From: Erythrobacter sp. BLCC-B19
GTDB lineage: Bacteria; Pseudomonadota; Alphaproteobacteria; Sphingomonadales; Sphingomonadaceae
DNA length: 64,000 nucleotides
Direction of reading: 5' to 3'
Assembly: GCF_028621955.1 (NCBI RefSeq)
Contig: NZ_CP117516.1
Span: 2,626,001-2,690,000 of the forward strand
Position numbers and translations under genes: made by a program. The notes under the pieces are model-generated. The model saw nothing but the letters and a program-made list of their open reading frames with translations, was not told where the DNA came from and searched no databases. Below, one piece after another: positions 35,212 to 45,113 of the stretch. Numbering within the stretch: the stretch's first letter is position 1; each line of letters starts with the position of its first letter.

Positions 35212-37698
35212 TTGTCCCGCCGCACCGGCCCCGATCACTCCCCTCCTGTCGCCGCCGAAGCGCCGCCCGCCCAGCTGCTGGCGATGCTGGGCGGTGCGCT
35301 GGTGGGGAGCGCCGGGGTGCTCTATTTCGCCACCGGCAGCGGGCTGGTCGCACTGGCCTTCGTGCTGGCTTCGGCCGTGCTGCTGGGCGGGGTGGTGCTG
35401 CTTGACCGGGTGCGGATCGCGCCTTTGGGCGAAGCGCCGCCCGCGCCCGACTGGAGCGTCACCGTCGCTGCAATCGAGCGTCCGGGCGAGGCCATCGCGA
35501 TCACCGACCGCGCCAACCGCATGGTCTGCGCCAACCGCTTCTATCTCGACAGCTTCGGTGCCAATGCCGCGCCCCCGGCGCTGCCGATGGGGCGTGCGGC
35601 GCTTGAGGCTGTCACGCTGCTCGCCCGCCATGCCTGGCGCGATGGCACGGCGGCGCTGGACGAGGTCGAAGCCGAGGACGAAACGAGCTGGCAGGTCACC
35701 GCCACCCGCGCCGGGCGGGGCGAGGATCACCTGATCTGGCGGCTGAAGCCCACCGCCCGCGCCCGCGCCGGGGCTGATCTGGGCGCGCTCGATCTGGCAG
35801 GGCCGTTCGGCAAGATGCTCAGCCGGGCAGGGATCGAGACCGCGATCACCACAGCGGACGGCGTGATCCGCGCGGTCAGTTCGGGCTTCGCAGAGCGCGC
35901 GGCAGGCGATGAACGCGCGACTTTGGTGGGGCAGGATTTCGTCAGCTTCCTGCGTTCGGACGAGCGTGACCGGATCTTCTTCGCCCGCGAAGGGCGGGGC
36001 GGCACACCGCAGACATTGGTCGATGTGCCGCTGGTCGACCCGGAGGAGCGCGTCACCGCCGCCGGGCCGGACGAGGCGACCTCGCTGATGCTGCTGATCG
36101 ATTCGGGCGTGGGCATCGGCAGCGGCTTTGACGGCGCGGCGCAGGCCGGGGTGGCGCAGCTTGACGCGCTCTTGGCGCAATTGCCGCTGGGCCTCGCCAT
36201 GACCGACCGCGACGGGCGCTTCCTGTTCGGCAATGATGCTTTCCTGCGCTCTGTCGGGCGCGAGGGGCGGGGGCTGCCCGCCTTCCCGACCGATCTGGTG
36301 GTGCGCGAGGACAAGGCCGCGCTGTCCGATGCGGTGCGCCGCCACGGGCGCGGGCCTTCGACCAGCGGCGATGTCGCGGTGCGGCTGACCAATTCGCCGG
36401 AAGAGCCGGTCAGCCTTGGCCTTGCGGGCGTGCGGGGGCTGGGCGAGGCGGCGGTGCTGCTTTCGCTGGCGGATACCAGCCAGGAGAATCAGCTGCGGCG
36501 GCAGGTGGCGCAGGCGACCAAGATGCAGGCCGTCGGCCAGCTCGCGGGCGGGGTCGCGCATGATTTCAACAATGTGCTGACCGCGATCATCGGCACCTGC
36601 GATCTGATGCTGCTGCGCCATATTCCGGGCGACAGCGATTATGACGACATCCAGCAGATCCGCGCCAATTCCAACCGCGCCGCCGCGCTGACCCGGCAAT
36701 TGCTCGCCTTCTCGCGCCAGCAGACGCTGCGGCCCGAGATCATCCAGCTGCCCGACGTCGTCAGCGAGGTCAGCCCGCTGATCAAGCGGCTGCTGGGCGA
36801 GAAGATCACCTATTACGTCCAGCATGACCGCAATCTCGGCCCGGTGCGCGCCGATCCGCAGCAGCTGGAACAGGTGATCATGAACCTCGCCGTCAACGCC
36901 CGCGATGCGATCCAGTCGCGCGGGGACGGGCGGGGGCGGATCTCGCTTTACACCCGCACGCTTCAGGCCAAGCAGGTGATCCAGCTTGGTTCCGAGGTCT
37001 TGCCGGCGGCGGACTATACCGTGCTGATCGTGCAGGACACCGGCGGCGGGATTCCGCCGCACGTGCTGCCCAAGCTGTTCGAGCCGTTCTTCACCACCAA
37101 GGAACAGGGCAAGGGCACCGGCCTTGGCCTCTCGACCGCTTACGGGATCGTCAAGCAATCGGGCGGGTTCATCTTCGCCGACAACATTGCCGACAAGACC
37201 GGCCATCCGGTGGGTGCGCGCTTCACGGTCTATTTCCCCGTCCACCGCGGCGAGGCACCGCGCAAGCGGCCCGTGCCCGAACTGGTCTCCTCGGACTGGT
37301 CGGCGGGGGGCAAGGTGCTGCTGGTGGAGGACGAGGACATGGTCCGCACCGTCGCCGAGCGCGCCTTGTCGCGGGCCGGCTACACGGTCACGGCCTGCGC
37401 CAATGGCGAGGAGGGGCTCGCCGCGATCGAGGAGGGCACGACCGAATTCGACATCGTCGTCAGCGACGTGGTGATGCCGGGGATGGACGGGCCTGCCATG
37501 GTTCGCGCGATCCGCGCGCGCCATCCGCGCCTGCCGGTGTTGTTCATGTCGGGCTATGCCGAGGAACAGCTGCGCCGCGACATCGACATTCCCGATATGC
37601 ACTTCATCGCCAAGCCTTTCAGCGTCGCGGCGATCGGCGACAAGGTCGGCGCGGTGCTGCGCGAGGCGCGCGCGCTTGAAGGGTCGCGTCAGGGATAG
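35212..37698 (+). CDS. cckA: Hybrid histidine kinase CckA (828 aa)
   Basis: Cell-cycle hybrid kinase that feeds phosphate via ChpT to CtrA and CpdR. Two N-terminal membrane helices (about 20-65) are followed by PAS-like regions; LPLGLAMTDRDGRFLFGND marks the second. The DHp helix GGVAHDFNNVLTAIIGTCDL carries phospho-acceptor His450. The ATPase domain has NLAVNARDAIQ, DTGGGIPPHVLPKLFEPFFT and GTGLGLSTAYGIVKQSGG. The C-terminal receiver has Asp752 in VVSDVVMPGMDG. HDFNN with this receiver end is characteristic of CckA. Start is TTG at 35212 with a strong ribosome site. Confidence 0.93.
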   Translation: MSRRTGPDHSPPVAAEAPPAQLLAMLGGALVGSAGVLYFATGSGLVALAFVLASAVLLGGVVLLDRVRIAPLGEAPPAPDWSVTVAAIERPGEAIAITDRANRMVCANRFYLDSFGANAAPPALPMGRAALEAVTLLARHAWRDGTAALDEVEAEDETSWQVTATRAGRGEDHLIWRLKPTARARAGADLGALDLAGPFGKMLSRAGIETAITTADGVIRAVSSGFAERAAGDERATLVGQDFVSFLRSDERDRIFFAREGRGGTPQTLVDVPLVDPEERVTAAGPDEATSLMLLIDSGVGIGSGFDGAAQAGVAQLDALLAQLPLGLAMTDRDGRFLFGNDAFLRSVGREGRGLPAFPTDLVVREDKAALSDAVRRHGRGPSTSGDVAVRLTNSPEEPVSLGLAGVRGLGEAAVLLSLADTSQENQLRRQVAQATKMQAVGQLAGGVAHDFNNVLTAIIGTCDLMLLRHIPGDSDYDDIQQIRANSNRAAALTRQLLAFSRQQTLRPEIIQLPDVVSEVSPLIKRLLGEKITYYVQHDRNLGPVRADPQQLEQVIMNLAVNARDAIQSRGDGRGRISLYTRTLQAKQVIQLGSEVLPAADYTVLIVQDTGGGIPPHVLPKLFEPFFTTKEQGKGTGLGLSTAYGIVKQSGGFIFADNIADKTGHPVGARFTVYFPVHRGEAPRKRPVPELVSSDWSAGGKVLLVEDEDMVRTVAERALSRAGYTVTACANGEEGLAAIEEGTTEFDIVVSDVVMPGMDGPAMVRAIRARHPRLPVLFMSGYAEEQLRRDIDIPDMHFIAKPFSVAAIGDKVGAVLREARALEGSRQG

Positions 37699-37796
37699 AC
37701 GGCGCAAGGGGCGTGACTTCCCCCGAAATTCGCGCTGTTCACCTTGGATAAAGCCGCCGGATCGTTCATCTCGTGTCCCAGAGGACTTGAGGGGAC

Positions 37797-39311
37797 ATGG
37801 CTATGGCACTTCGCGCAATTTCGGCCGCTTGCGGGCTTTCGGCGGCGGCGCTTCTGGCCGCGGGGGCTTTCGCGCCCATGGCTATTGCGCAAGGCGTGCC
37901 CGATCCCGATGCGACCGCGCAGGGCGATGTGTCGCTGACGATCTACAACAATGATCTCGCGCTGGTGCAGGACGTGCGCCAGTTGCCCATCGCGCAGGGC
38001 AAGACCCGTGTCGAATTTCCCGATGTCTCGGCGCAGATCCAGCCCGAAACATTGAGCTTCGCGGCCGCCGATACCACCATCATCGAACAGAACTTCGATT
38101 ACGACCTGCTCACCCCCGGCAAGCTGATGGAGAAGGCGGTCGGCCAGATGGTGACGCTGCTGCGCACCAACCCGGCGACCGGCGCCGAAACGCGCGAGCG
38201 GGCCAAGGTGCTCTCGGTCGCGGGCGGCACGGTGCTCCAGATCGGCGACCGGATCGAGGTGCTGCGCGACGATGGCCTGCCGGTGCGCGTGATCTTCGAC
38301 CGCGTGCCTCCGGGCCTGCGCGCGCGGCCCACGCTCTCGGTCAATCTCGACAGCACGCGTGCCGGCACCCGCCCGGTCAACTTGCGCTATCTCACCGACG
38401 GTCTCGGCTGGAGCGCGGATTATGTCGCGCTCTATAACGAGGCGGGCGGCACCATCGACATGCAGGGCTGGGTGACGCTGACCAACAACACCGGCACCAC
38501 CTTCCACAATGCCGATACGGTGCTGGTCGCGGGCAACCCCAATGGCGGCGGCGGCCCGCGCGGGTTTGGCGAGCGCGGCATGACCCGCGCCGGCACCGAG
38601 GCCGCCTCGCGCGAGCGGCTGGGCGATTTCTACCTCTACCCCATCACCGGCCGCACCACGGTCGCCAATGCCCAGACCAAGCAGGTGAGCTTCCTCGACG
38701 TGCAATCCGTGCCCGCGAAGAAGATCTATTCGCGCGGCGTCTACTGGCAGCAGAACGACGAGCAGCCCCAGAACGTGCAGAGCCGCATCGCCTTTTCCTC
38801 CTCGAAGGATCAGGGGCTCGGCGACGCGCTCCCCGCGGGCACGGTGCGCTTCTACCAGCGTGACAGCCAGGGCACCCCGCAATTCATCGGCGAGAATAGC
38901 ATCGGCCACACCCCGATGGGCAGCGAGCTCTCGCTGGTGACGGGCGACGCCTTCGACATCACGGTCAAGGCCGAGGTCGAAAAGCGCGAGACGATCACCT
39001 CCGACGAATGGGTCAAGACCGAGCGCTTCCGCATCACCGATGGCGCGCAGAGCCGCACCATCACGCTTGAACGCCCCAAGACCTATTACCGCACCGTCAT
39101 GCGCTACACCGTCACCAACGCCAAGAAGACGCCGGTCGAGGTCGAACTCACCCAGACCGGCCTCAATCGCAGCTGGTGGGCCGACGATTTCCGCATCCCG
39201 TCCGAAGACATCAAGGGCGAGCAGCTGAACTACGACACGCGCCGCTACAAGGTCGCCGTGCCGGCCGAGGGCGAGCGGGTGTTCCGCGTCACCTACGAAA
39301 CCCGCTACTAA
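37797..39311 (+). CDS. DUF4139 domain secreted protein, paralog 1 (504 aa)
   Basis: Signal peptide in residues 1-32 (ending AIAQG). The body is a DUF4139 protein: DVSLTIYNNDLALVQDVRQL, FDRVPPGLRARPTLSVNL, RYLTDGLGWSADYVALYNEA and the C-terminal RYTVTNAKKTPVEVELTQ. These are beta-rich, probably periplasmic or outer-membrane-associated. Function unknown. A GAGGGG site precedes the ATG. The second paralog follows after 11 bases, so the two form an operon. Confidence 0.87.
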   Translation: MAMALRAISAACGLSAAALLAAGAFAPMAIAQGVPDPDATAQGDVSLTIYNNDLALVQDVRQLPIAQGKTRVEFPDVSAQIQPETLSFAAADTTIIEQNFDYDLLTPGKLMEKAVGQMVTLLRTNPATGAETRERAKVLSVAGGTVLQIGDRIEVLRDDGLPVRVIFDRVPPGLRARPTLSVNLDSTRAGTRPVNLRYLTDGLGWSADYVALYNEAGGTIDMQGWVTLTNNTGTTFHNADTVLVAGNPNGGGGPRGFGERGMTRAGTEAASRERLGDFYLYPITGRTTVANAQTKQVSFLDVQSVPAKKIYSRGVYWQQNDEQPQNVQSRIAFSSSKDQGLGDALPAGTVRFYQRDSQGTPQFIGENSIGHTPMGSELSLVTGDAFDITVKAEVEKRETITSDEWVKTERFRITDGAQSRTITLERPKTYYRTVMRYTVTNAKKTPVEVELTQTGLNRSWWADDFRIPSEDIKGEQLNYDTRRYKVAVPAEGERVFRVTYETRY

Positions 39312-39322
39312 GGCGCGGGGCG

Positions 39323-40954
39323 ATGCGGCGGGCCGCAATCTGGCTGGCGGGCGCGGCGGTGGTCGCAGCGCCTGCCTGGGCGCGCGAGGTGGTGGACGCC
39401 TCCGCGCCGACCGATCTTGCCGTCACCATCTACCGCAACCCCGACCGCGACCCGGACGAGGCGCTGGAGCGTGACGATCCGCAAGGCCTCGCGATGATCT
39501 CCGAGACCCGGCGCGTCACTCTGCCCAGGGGCGAATCGACCATCCGCTTCGAAGGCGTGGCCGAGGGGATGATCGGCGTCTCCGCGATCGTCACGGGCCT
39601 GCCCGGCGGCACGATCGAAAAGAACCGCAACGCCGCGCTGCTCTCGCCCGCCGCGCTGGTTGACGGGTCATTGGGCAACCGCGTCACCATCACCCGCACC
39701 AATCCCGCGACCGGCCAGCAGGTGAGCGAAAGCGCTGTGGTGCGCACCCGCGCCGATGGCGGGCTGGTGCTCCAGACCGGGCAGGGGTTCGAGGCGGTGC
39801 GGTGTTCGGGCCTCCCCGAAACCCTCAGCTATAACCGCGTGCCCGCCGGATTGTCCGCCCAGCCGGTGTTCTCGGTCGACACCCGCTCGGCCGAGGGCGG
39901 CACCTATGACGTGACTCTCACCTACCTCGCCTGGGGCTTCGACTGGCAGGCCAACTACGTCGCCAACCTCACCGAAAAGCAGAGCGGCGAGACCTTCGAG
40001 ATGGGCCTCTTGAGCTGGCTCACGCTGGTCAACGACAATGGCCAGAACTTCGATGCGGCCCGGCTCCAGATCGTCGCGGGCGAATTGAATGTCGAGAGCG
40101 ACTATCAGAGCCTCGCCGATCCGCCGGTGGCCGAGGGGCTCTATCTCACCTGCTACCCGCTCGGCACCACCTCGGATGTGCCGCCTCCGCCGGTGCCAAT
40201 TCTCTACCCGGCGCCGCCACCCCCGCCGATGGCCTATGCGCCGGCGATGATGGACGACACGATCATCGTCACCGCGATGCGGCGCGAGGCGTCCTATGAA
40301 GCCGCCATGCCCATCTCGGTCGTCACCGCCGACGAGGAAGACCTGGGTGACCTCAAGCTGTTCCGCGTGCCAGACCGGGTCGATGTATCGGCCAAGGGGA
40401 TGAAGCAGGTCGCCTTCCTCAACAAGGACACAGTCAAGGCGCGCTATCTCTATCTGGCGCAGTGCGATGCGGACGATGTGATCGACCCCGAGCTGGACGA
40501 TCCCACCCCCGCCAATCTGCTGCTGGTGACCAAGAACGAGGACAAGCAGGGCCTCGGCATCGCGCTCCCCCAGGGCGCGCTGACGGTCTATGAGCCCACG
40601 GCGCGCGGCCCGCAGGTCGCAGCGCAAACCACCTTGCGCGACTACGCGCGCGGGCAGGATGTGGAACTGGGGCTGGCGACGAGCGCGCAGGTCTTCAGCC
40701 ATTGCGGCAATTACACCCGTGACGGACGCGCCTCGGATCTGTCGAAATGGGCACCGATGCGTGCGGTGCTGACCAACGCCAACCCGCACCCCGTGCGCGT
40801 GCGCCTGCAACTGGGCTGGGCGGGCGACTACGAGATCCGCTTCCCGCGTCACAAGGTCGAGATGAAGAACGGCTGGCAGACGGTCGAGGTGAGTGTTCCG
40901 GCCAACGCCACCACCAGCTTCGACTGGAAGGCGCGCGACGGGCAGGGCGAGTAG
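39323..40954 (+). CDS. DUF4139 domain secreted protein, paralog 2, with TonB-box-like insert (543 aa)
   Basis: Signal peptide MRRAAIWLAGAAVVAAPAWA. The same architecture as paralog 1 (YLAWGFDWQANYVANLTEKQ, VEMKNGWQTVEVSVPANATT). Between the halves there is a Pro-rich linker (about residues 290-310), then DTIIVTAMRREASYEAAMPI and SVVTADEEDLGDLKLFRVPD. This stretch closely resembles the start of sphingomonad TonB-dependent receptors (IVVTA-x-RRE followed by a plug opening). Whether it contacts TonB is unknown. Confidence 0.85.
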   Translation: MRRAAIWLAGAAVVAAPAWAREVVDASAPTDLAVTIYRNPDRDPDEALERDDPQGLAMISETRRVTLPRGESTIRFEGVAEGMIGVSAIVTGLPGGTIEKNRNAALLSPAALVDGSLGNRVTITRTNPATGQQVSESAVVRTRADGGLVLQTGQGFEAVRCSGLPETLSYNRVPAGLSAQPVFSVDTRSAEGGTYDVTLTYLAWGFDWQANYVANLTEKQSGETFEMGLLSWLTLVNDNGQNFDAARLQIVAGELNVESDYQSLADPPVAEGLYLTCYPLGTTSDVPPPPVPILYPAPPPPPMAYAPAMMDDTIIVTAMRREASYEAAMPISVVTADEEDLGDLKLFRVPDRVDVSAKGMKQVAFLNKDTVKARYLYLAQCDADDVIDPELDDPTPANLLLVTKNEDKQGLGIALPQGALTVYEPTARGPQVAAQTTLRDYARGQDVELGLATSAQVFSHCGNYTRDGRASDLSKWAPMRAVLTNANPHPVRVRLQLGWAGDYEIRFPRHKVEMKNGWQTVEVSVPANATTSFDWKARDGQGE

Positions 40955-40989
40955 GACGCGCGCGGGCGGCGCGGCGGAAAAAATTTTCG

Positions 40990-41004
40990 TTCCCTACTTG
41001 TTCC
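40990..41004 (+). promoter_or_regulatory. LexA (SOS) box upstream of recA
   Basis: GTTC-CCTACTT-GTTC is an exact alphaproteobacterial LexA site. It overlaps the -35 of a good promoter: TTGTTC at 40999-41004 and TACATA at 41022-41027 with a 17-base spacer. A further GAAC at 41010-41013 makes an inverted repeat with the second half-site. Confidence 0.88.
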
Positions 41005-41085
41005 ATGAGAACAAACGCGATACATAGCTGTCACGGGCGGCGGAAAACTCCGCATGGCCCCTAGGCAAGCGAAGGAGCGCGTGCG

Positions 41086-42153
41086 ATGGCTACCCAATTG
41101 AAATTGGTGGAAGAGGACAAGAAGGCCGTGGACCGTCAGAAGGCTCTCGAAGCCGCGCTCGCGCAGATTGATCGTGCATTCGGCAAGGGTTCGGCGATGA
41201 AGCTGGGCTCGAAGGAAGCGATGCAGGTCGAAGCCATTTCGACCGGATCGCTGGGGCTGGATATTGCCCTTGGCATCGGCGGCCTGCCGCGTGGCCGGGT
41301 GATTGAAGTTTATGGCCCGGAAAGCTCGGGCAAGACCACGCTCGCGCTGCACGTCATTGCCGAAGCGCAGAAGATGGGCGGCACCGCGGCTTTCGTCGAT
41401 GCCGAACACGCGCTTGATCCGGTCTATGCCAAGAAGCTCGGCGTCGACATTGACGAGCTGATCGTCTCGCAGCCCGATACCGGCGAACAGGCGCTCGAAA
41501 TCACCGATACGCTGGTGCGCTCGAACGCGATCGACGTGCTGGTGGTCGATTCGGTCGCGGCGCTGGTGCCGCGCGCGGAAATCGAAGGCGAGATGGGCGA
41601 TTCGCACGTCGGCCTTCAGGCGCGCCTGATGAGCCAGAGCCTGCGCAAGCTGACCGGCTCGATCAGCCGCTCGCGCTGCATGGTGATCTTCATCAACCAG
41701 CTGCGCATGAAGATCGGGGTGATGTACGGCAACCCGGAAACCACCACCGGCGGCAATGCGCTCAAGTTCTATGCTTCGGTGCGTCTCGACATCCGCCGCA
41801 CCGGCCAGATCAAGGAACGCGACGAGATCACCGGCAACACCACCCGCGTGAAGGTGGTCAAGAACAAGGTCGCCCCGCCGTTCAAGCAGGTCGAATTCGA
41901 CATCATGTATGGCGAAGGCATCTCCAAGATCGGCGAAATCCTCGACCTTGGGGTGAAGGCGGGCCTGGTCGAGAAATCGGGGAGCTGGTTCTCGTACGAT
42001 TCGATCCGCATCGGGCAGGGGCGTGAAAACGCCAAGAACTACCTCAAGGACAATCCTGAAGTTTGCGACCGGTTGGAAGCTGCGATCCGCAGCCGCACCG
42101 ATCAGGTTGCCGGGGAAATGATGACCGGGCCGGACGCGGACTCGGAAGACTGA
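41086..42153 (+). CDS. recA: Recombinase RecA (355 aa)
   Basis: DNA strand exchange and SOS co-protease. Walker A GPESSGKT at 77-84, then [39 protein letters not shown] (Walker B), the L1/L2 DNA loops around [20 protein letters not shown] and [20 protein letters not shown]. The C-terminus is acidic (TGPDADSED), as usual. An exact LexA box lies about 80 bases upstream. A GC-rich hairpin follows the stop. Confidence 0.99.
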   Translation: MATQLKLVEEDKKAVDRQKALEAALAQIDRAFGKGSAMKLGSKEAMQVEAISTGSLGLDIALGIGGLPRGRVIEVYGPESSGKTTLALHVIAEAQKMGGTAAFVDAEHALDPVYAKKLGVDIDELIVSQPDTGEQALEITDTLVRSNAIDVLVVDSVAALVPRAEIEGEMGDSHVGLQARLMSQSLRKLTGSISRSRCMVIFINQLRMKIGVMYGNPETTTGGNALKFYASVRLDIRRTGQIKERDEITGNTTRVKVVKNKVAPPFKQVEFDIMYGEGISKIGEILDLGVKAGLVEKSGSWFSYDSIRIGQGRENAKNYLKDNPEVCDRLEAAIRSRTDQVAGEMMTGPDADSED

Positions 42154-42171
42154 TCCCCAAGCGGGCGTGAG

Positions 42172-42196
42172 GCCAGCGCGTGTCCCGCGCGCTGGC
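42172..42196 (+). terminator. Hairpin after recA
   Basis: GCCAGCGCG (42172-42180) pairs with CGCGCTGGC (42188-42196), a 9-bp stem with a 7-base loop, 19 bases after the recA stop. There is no T run, so intrinsic termination is only possible. Confidence 0.45.
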
Positions 42197-42422
42197 TGCC
42201 AGATCCGCGCCCGGACACCCGGAACGCCGGCGTGTGCTCCTCCCCGGAAGCGCGCGCCGGCTTTTCGGTTTGCGCGGTGCTTGCGGCCGGAACCCCTTTC
42301 ATCACCGCTGTTGTCGGCGTTTGCGCAACTGTTGCGACGCCTTGTCGCGGCGTGTCGCCGCGTAAACCGCGAAATTGCGCGATCCATTGCGAAATCCCTG
42401 CGGTTTGCCTAACTGCACGGCC

Positions 42423-45077
42423 ATGACGTCGACCAACGAAATCCGCCGCTCCTTCCTCGACTACTTCGGTAGGAACGGGCACACGCCCACGCCGAGCGCA
42501 CCGCTCGTTCCCTACAACGATCCGACGCTGATGTTCGTCAACGCGGGGATGGTGCCGTTCAAGAACGTGTTCACCGGGCTGGAAACCCCGGCGTCCCCGC
42601 GCGCGGCCTCCTCGCAGAAATGCGTCCGTGCGGGCGGCAAGCACAATGACCTCGACAATGTCGGCTACACCGCGCGGCACCATACATTCTTTGAAATGCT
42701 TGGGAATTTTTCCTTTGGCGACTACTTCAAGGAAGAGGCGATCACCCATGCATGGACGCTGCTGACCAAGGAATGGGGTCTGCCCAAGGACCGCCTCACC
42801 GTCACCGTATATCATACAGACGACGAGGCCGCCGCACTTTGGGCCAAGATCGCGGGTCTGCCGGACAGCCGGATCATCCGGATCCCGACCAATGACAACT
42901 TCTGGTCGATGGGCGATACCGGCCCCTGCGGCCCGTGCTCGGAAATCTTCTACGATCACGGCGAGCACATCTTCGGCGGCCCTCCGGGCAGCCCGGACGA
43001 GGACGGGGATCGCTTTGTCGAGATCTGGAACCTCGTGTTTATGCAATACGAACAGCAGGTTGATGGCACGCGCCGCGACTTGCCCAAGCCCTCGATCGAC
43101 ACCGGCATGGGAATCGAGCGCGTCGCCGCCGTGCTTCAGGGCGTGCACGACAACTACGACACCGACACCTTCAAGGCGCTGATCGCCGCAAGCGAAAGCC
43201 TCACCGGCGTCGCCGCCGCGGGCGAGTCCGCTGCCTCGCACCGCGTCATCGCCGATCACCTGCGTTCGACCAGCTTCCTGATGGCCGACGGCGTCCTCCC
43301 CTCCAACGAAGGTCGAGGCTACGTCCTCCGGCGCATCATGCGCCGCGCCATGCGCCACGCCCACCTGCTCGGCGCGTCCGAGCCGCTGATGCATCGCCTC
43401 GTCCCGGCGCTCGTGACCGAGATGGGGCAGGCCTATCCCGAGCTCCAGCGCGGGCAGGCGCTGATCGCCGAAGTGCTGGAGCGCGAGGAGACCCAGTTCC
43501 GCCGCACGCTCGACAAGGGTCTGAAATTGCTCGACGAAGCAACCGGCGATCTGGCGAGCGGCGGCGAGCTTGATGGCGAAGTCGCCTTCCGCCTCTACGA
43601 CACTTACGGCTTCCCCTATGACCTCACCGAAGATGCCCTGCGCGTGCGCGGGATCGGGGTCGACAAGGCCGGCTTCGATGCCGCGATGGCGCGCCAGAAG
43701 GCCGCCGCCCGCGCCGCCTGGAAGGGCAGCGGTGATGCCGCGTCCGGCGAAGTCTGGTTCGACATCGCCGAGCGGGAAGGGGCGACCGAATTCACCGGCT
43801 ATGCCTCAACCAGCGGCGAGGGGAAGGTTGTCGCCATCGTCAAGGGCGGGGCCGAAGTCGCCAGCGCTGCGGCAGGTGACGAGGTCGTGATCCTCACCAA
43901 CCAGACGCCGTTCTATGGCGAAAGCGGCGGCCAGACAGGTGATGCGGGCACCATCGCCAGCCTTGCCGGCCTGCGCGCGCAAGTCACGGATACGTCGAAG
44001 CCTTTGGGGCGTCTCCACGCCCATCAGGTGCGTATCGAGGCAGGCGAAGTCACGGTCGGCGACACGGTTGAACTGAAGGTCGATGCCGAGCGCCGCGACC
44101 GCATCCGCGCCAACCATTCGGCCACCCACCTCGTCCACGCCGCGCTGCGCAACCGCCTGGGCGGCCACGTGACGCAGAAGGGCAGCATGGTCGCCGAGGA
44201 TCGCTTGCGGTTCGATTTCTCCCACCCTGTGGCCCTCACCGCGGAGGATATCGCCGCGATCGAAGCTGAAGTGAACGCCGAAATCCGCGCCAACGAGGCC
44301 GTCAGCACCCGCCTGATGACACCCGACGATGCCGTCGCCGCTGGCGCATTGGCGCTGTTCGGCGAAAAGTATGGCGATGAAGTGCGCGTGCTTTCCATGG
44401 GCCGTTCGGGCAAGGAAGGGCGCAACTATTCGGTCGAGCTGTGCGGCGGCACCCATGTGCGCGCCACGGGTGACATCGGCGTGTTCCGCATCGTCTCGGA
44501 AAGCGCGGTGTCCTCGGGCGTGCGCCGGATCGAGGCGATGACCGGCGAGGGCGCGCGCCAGTGGCTGGTCGCGCGCGAAGAGGCGTTGAAGTCCGCAGCC
44601 AGCGTGATCCGCGCCACTCCCGAGGAAGTCCCTGCAAGGCTCGCCGCGCTGCTCGATGAAAGGAAGCGGCTCGAAAAGGAACTGGCCGAGGCCAAGAAGG
44701 CGCTTGCGCTCGGCGGCGGCGGATCTGGCAGCGCGGCCAGTGCCGACGAGACCGTCGCGGGCGTGACCTTCTCCGGTCAGGTGCTCGAGGGGCTCGATCC
44801 CAAGGAACTGCGCCCCCTGCTTGATGCGGCCAAGCAGCGCATGGGCAGCGGTGTTGCGGCGGTGATCGCGGTCAATGATGGCAAGGCGAGCATCGCGGCC
44901 GCGGTGACCGATGATCTGACGGCGCGGTTCAGCGCGGTCGATCTGGTGCGCGCAGGGGTCGAGGCGCTCGGCGGCAAGGGTGGCGGCGGGCGGCCCGACA
45001 TGGCGCAGGGCGGCGGGCCGGACGGCAGCAAGGCAGCCGAAGCGCTGGCGGTGGTCAAGGCGGTGCTGGCGGGGTGA
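42423..45077 (+). CDS. alaS: Alanyl-tRNA synthetase (884 aa)
   Basis: Charges tRNA-Ala. The class II catalytic core starts [20 protein letters not shown] and includes [20 protein letters not shown] and [20 protein letters not shown]. The editing domain has the zinc-type motifs [14 protein letters not shown] and the ELCGGTHV block. The C-terminal C-Ala domain ends [12 protein letters not shown]. Full length and collinear. Start at 42423; codons before it are not family sequence. The 269 bases upstream hold the recA hairpin and nothing else I can name. Confidence 0.98.
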   Translation: MTSTNEIRRSFLDYFGRNGHTPTPSAPLVPYNDPTLMFVNAGMVPFKNVFTGLETPASPRAASSQKCVRAGGKHNDLDNVGYTARHHTFFEMLGNFSFGDYFKEEAITHAWTLLTKEWGLPKDRLTVTVYHTDDEAAALWAKIAGLPDSRIIRIPTNDNFWSMGDTGPCGPCSEIFYDHGEHIFGGPPGSPDEDGDRFVEIWNLVFMQYEQQVDGTRRDLPKPSIDTGMGIERVAAVLQGVHDNYDTDTFKALIAASESLTGVAAAGESAASHRVIADHLRSTSFLMADGVLPSNEGRGYVLRRIMRRAMRHAHLLGASEPLMHRLVPALVTEMGQAYPELQRGQALIAEVLEREETQFRRTLDKGLKLLDEATGDLASGGELDGEVAFRLYDTYGFPYDLTEDALRVRGIGVDKAGFDAAMARQKAAARAAWKGSGDAASGEVWFDIAEREGATEFTGYASTSGEGKVVAIVKGGAEVASAAAGDEVVILTNQTPFYGESGGQTGDAGTIASLAGLRAQVTDTSKPLGRLHAHQVRIEAGEVTVGDTVELKVDAERRDRIRANHSATHLVHAALRNRLGGHVTQKGSMVAEDRLRFDFSHPVALTAEDIAAIEAEVNAEIRANEAVSTRLMTPDDAVAAGALALFGEKYGDEVRVLSMGRSGKEGRNYSVELCGGTHVRATGDIGVFRIVSESAVSSGVRRIEAMTGEGARQWLVAREEALKSAASVIRATPEEVPARLAALLDERKRLEKELAEAKKALALGGGGSGSAASADETVAGVTFSGQVLEGLDPKELRPLLDAAKQRMGSGVAAVIAVNDGKASIAAAVTDDLTARFSAVDLVRAGVEALGGKGGGGRPDMAQGGGPDGSKAAEALAVVKAVLAG

Positions 45078-45113
45078 AGCCGGAAGGCTTGGCCCTTTCG
45101 CCCCGCGTGAAAA

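Noticed and set aside
34855..37707. 950-codon minus-strand frame antisense to cckA
   Set aside because: Composition is His/Arg/Gln-rich with no domain; it exists because GC-rich codons leave few stops opposite a real gene.
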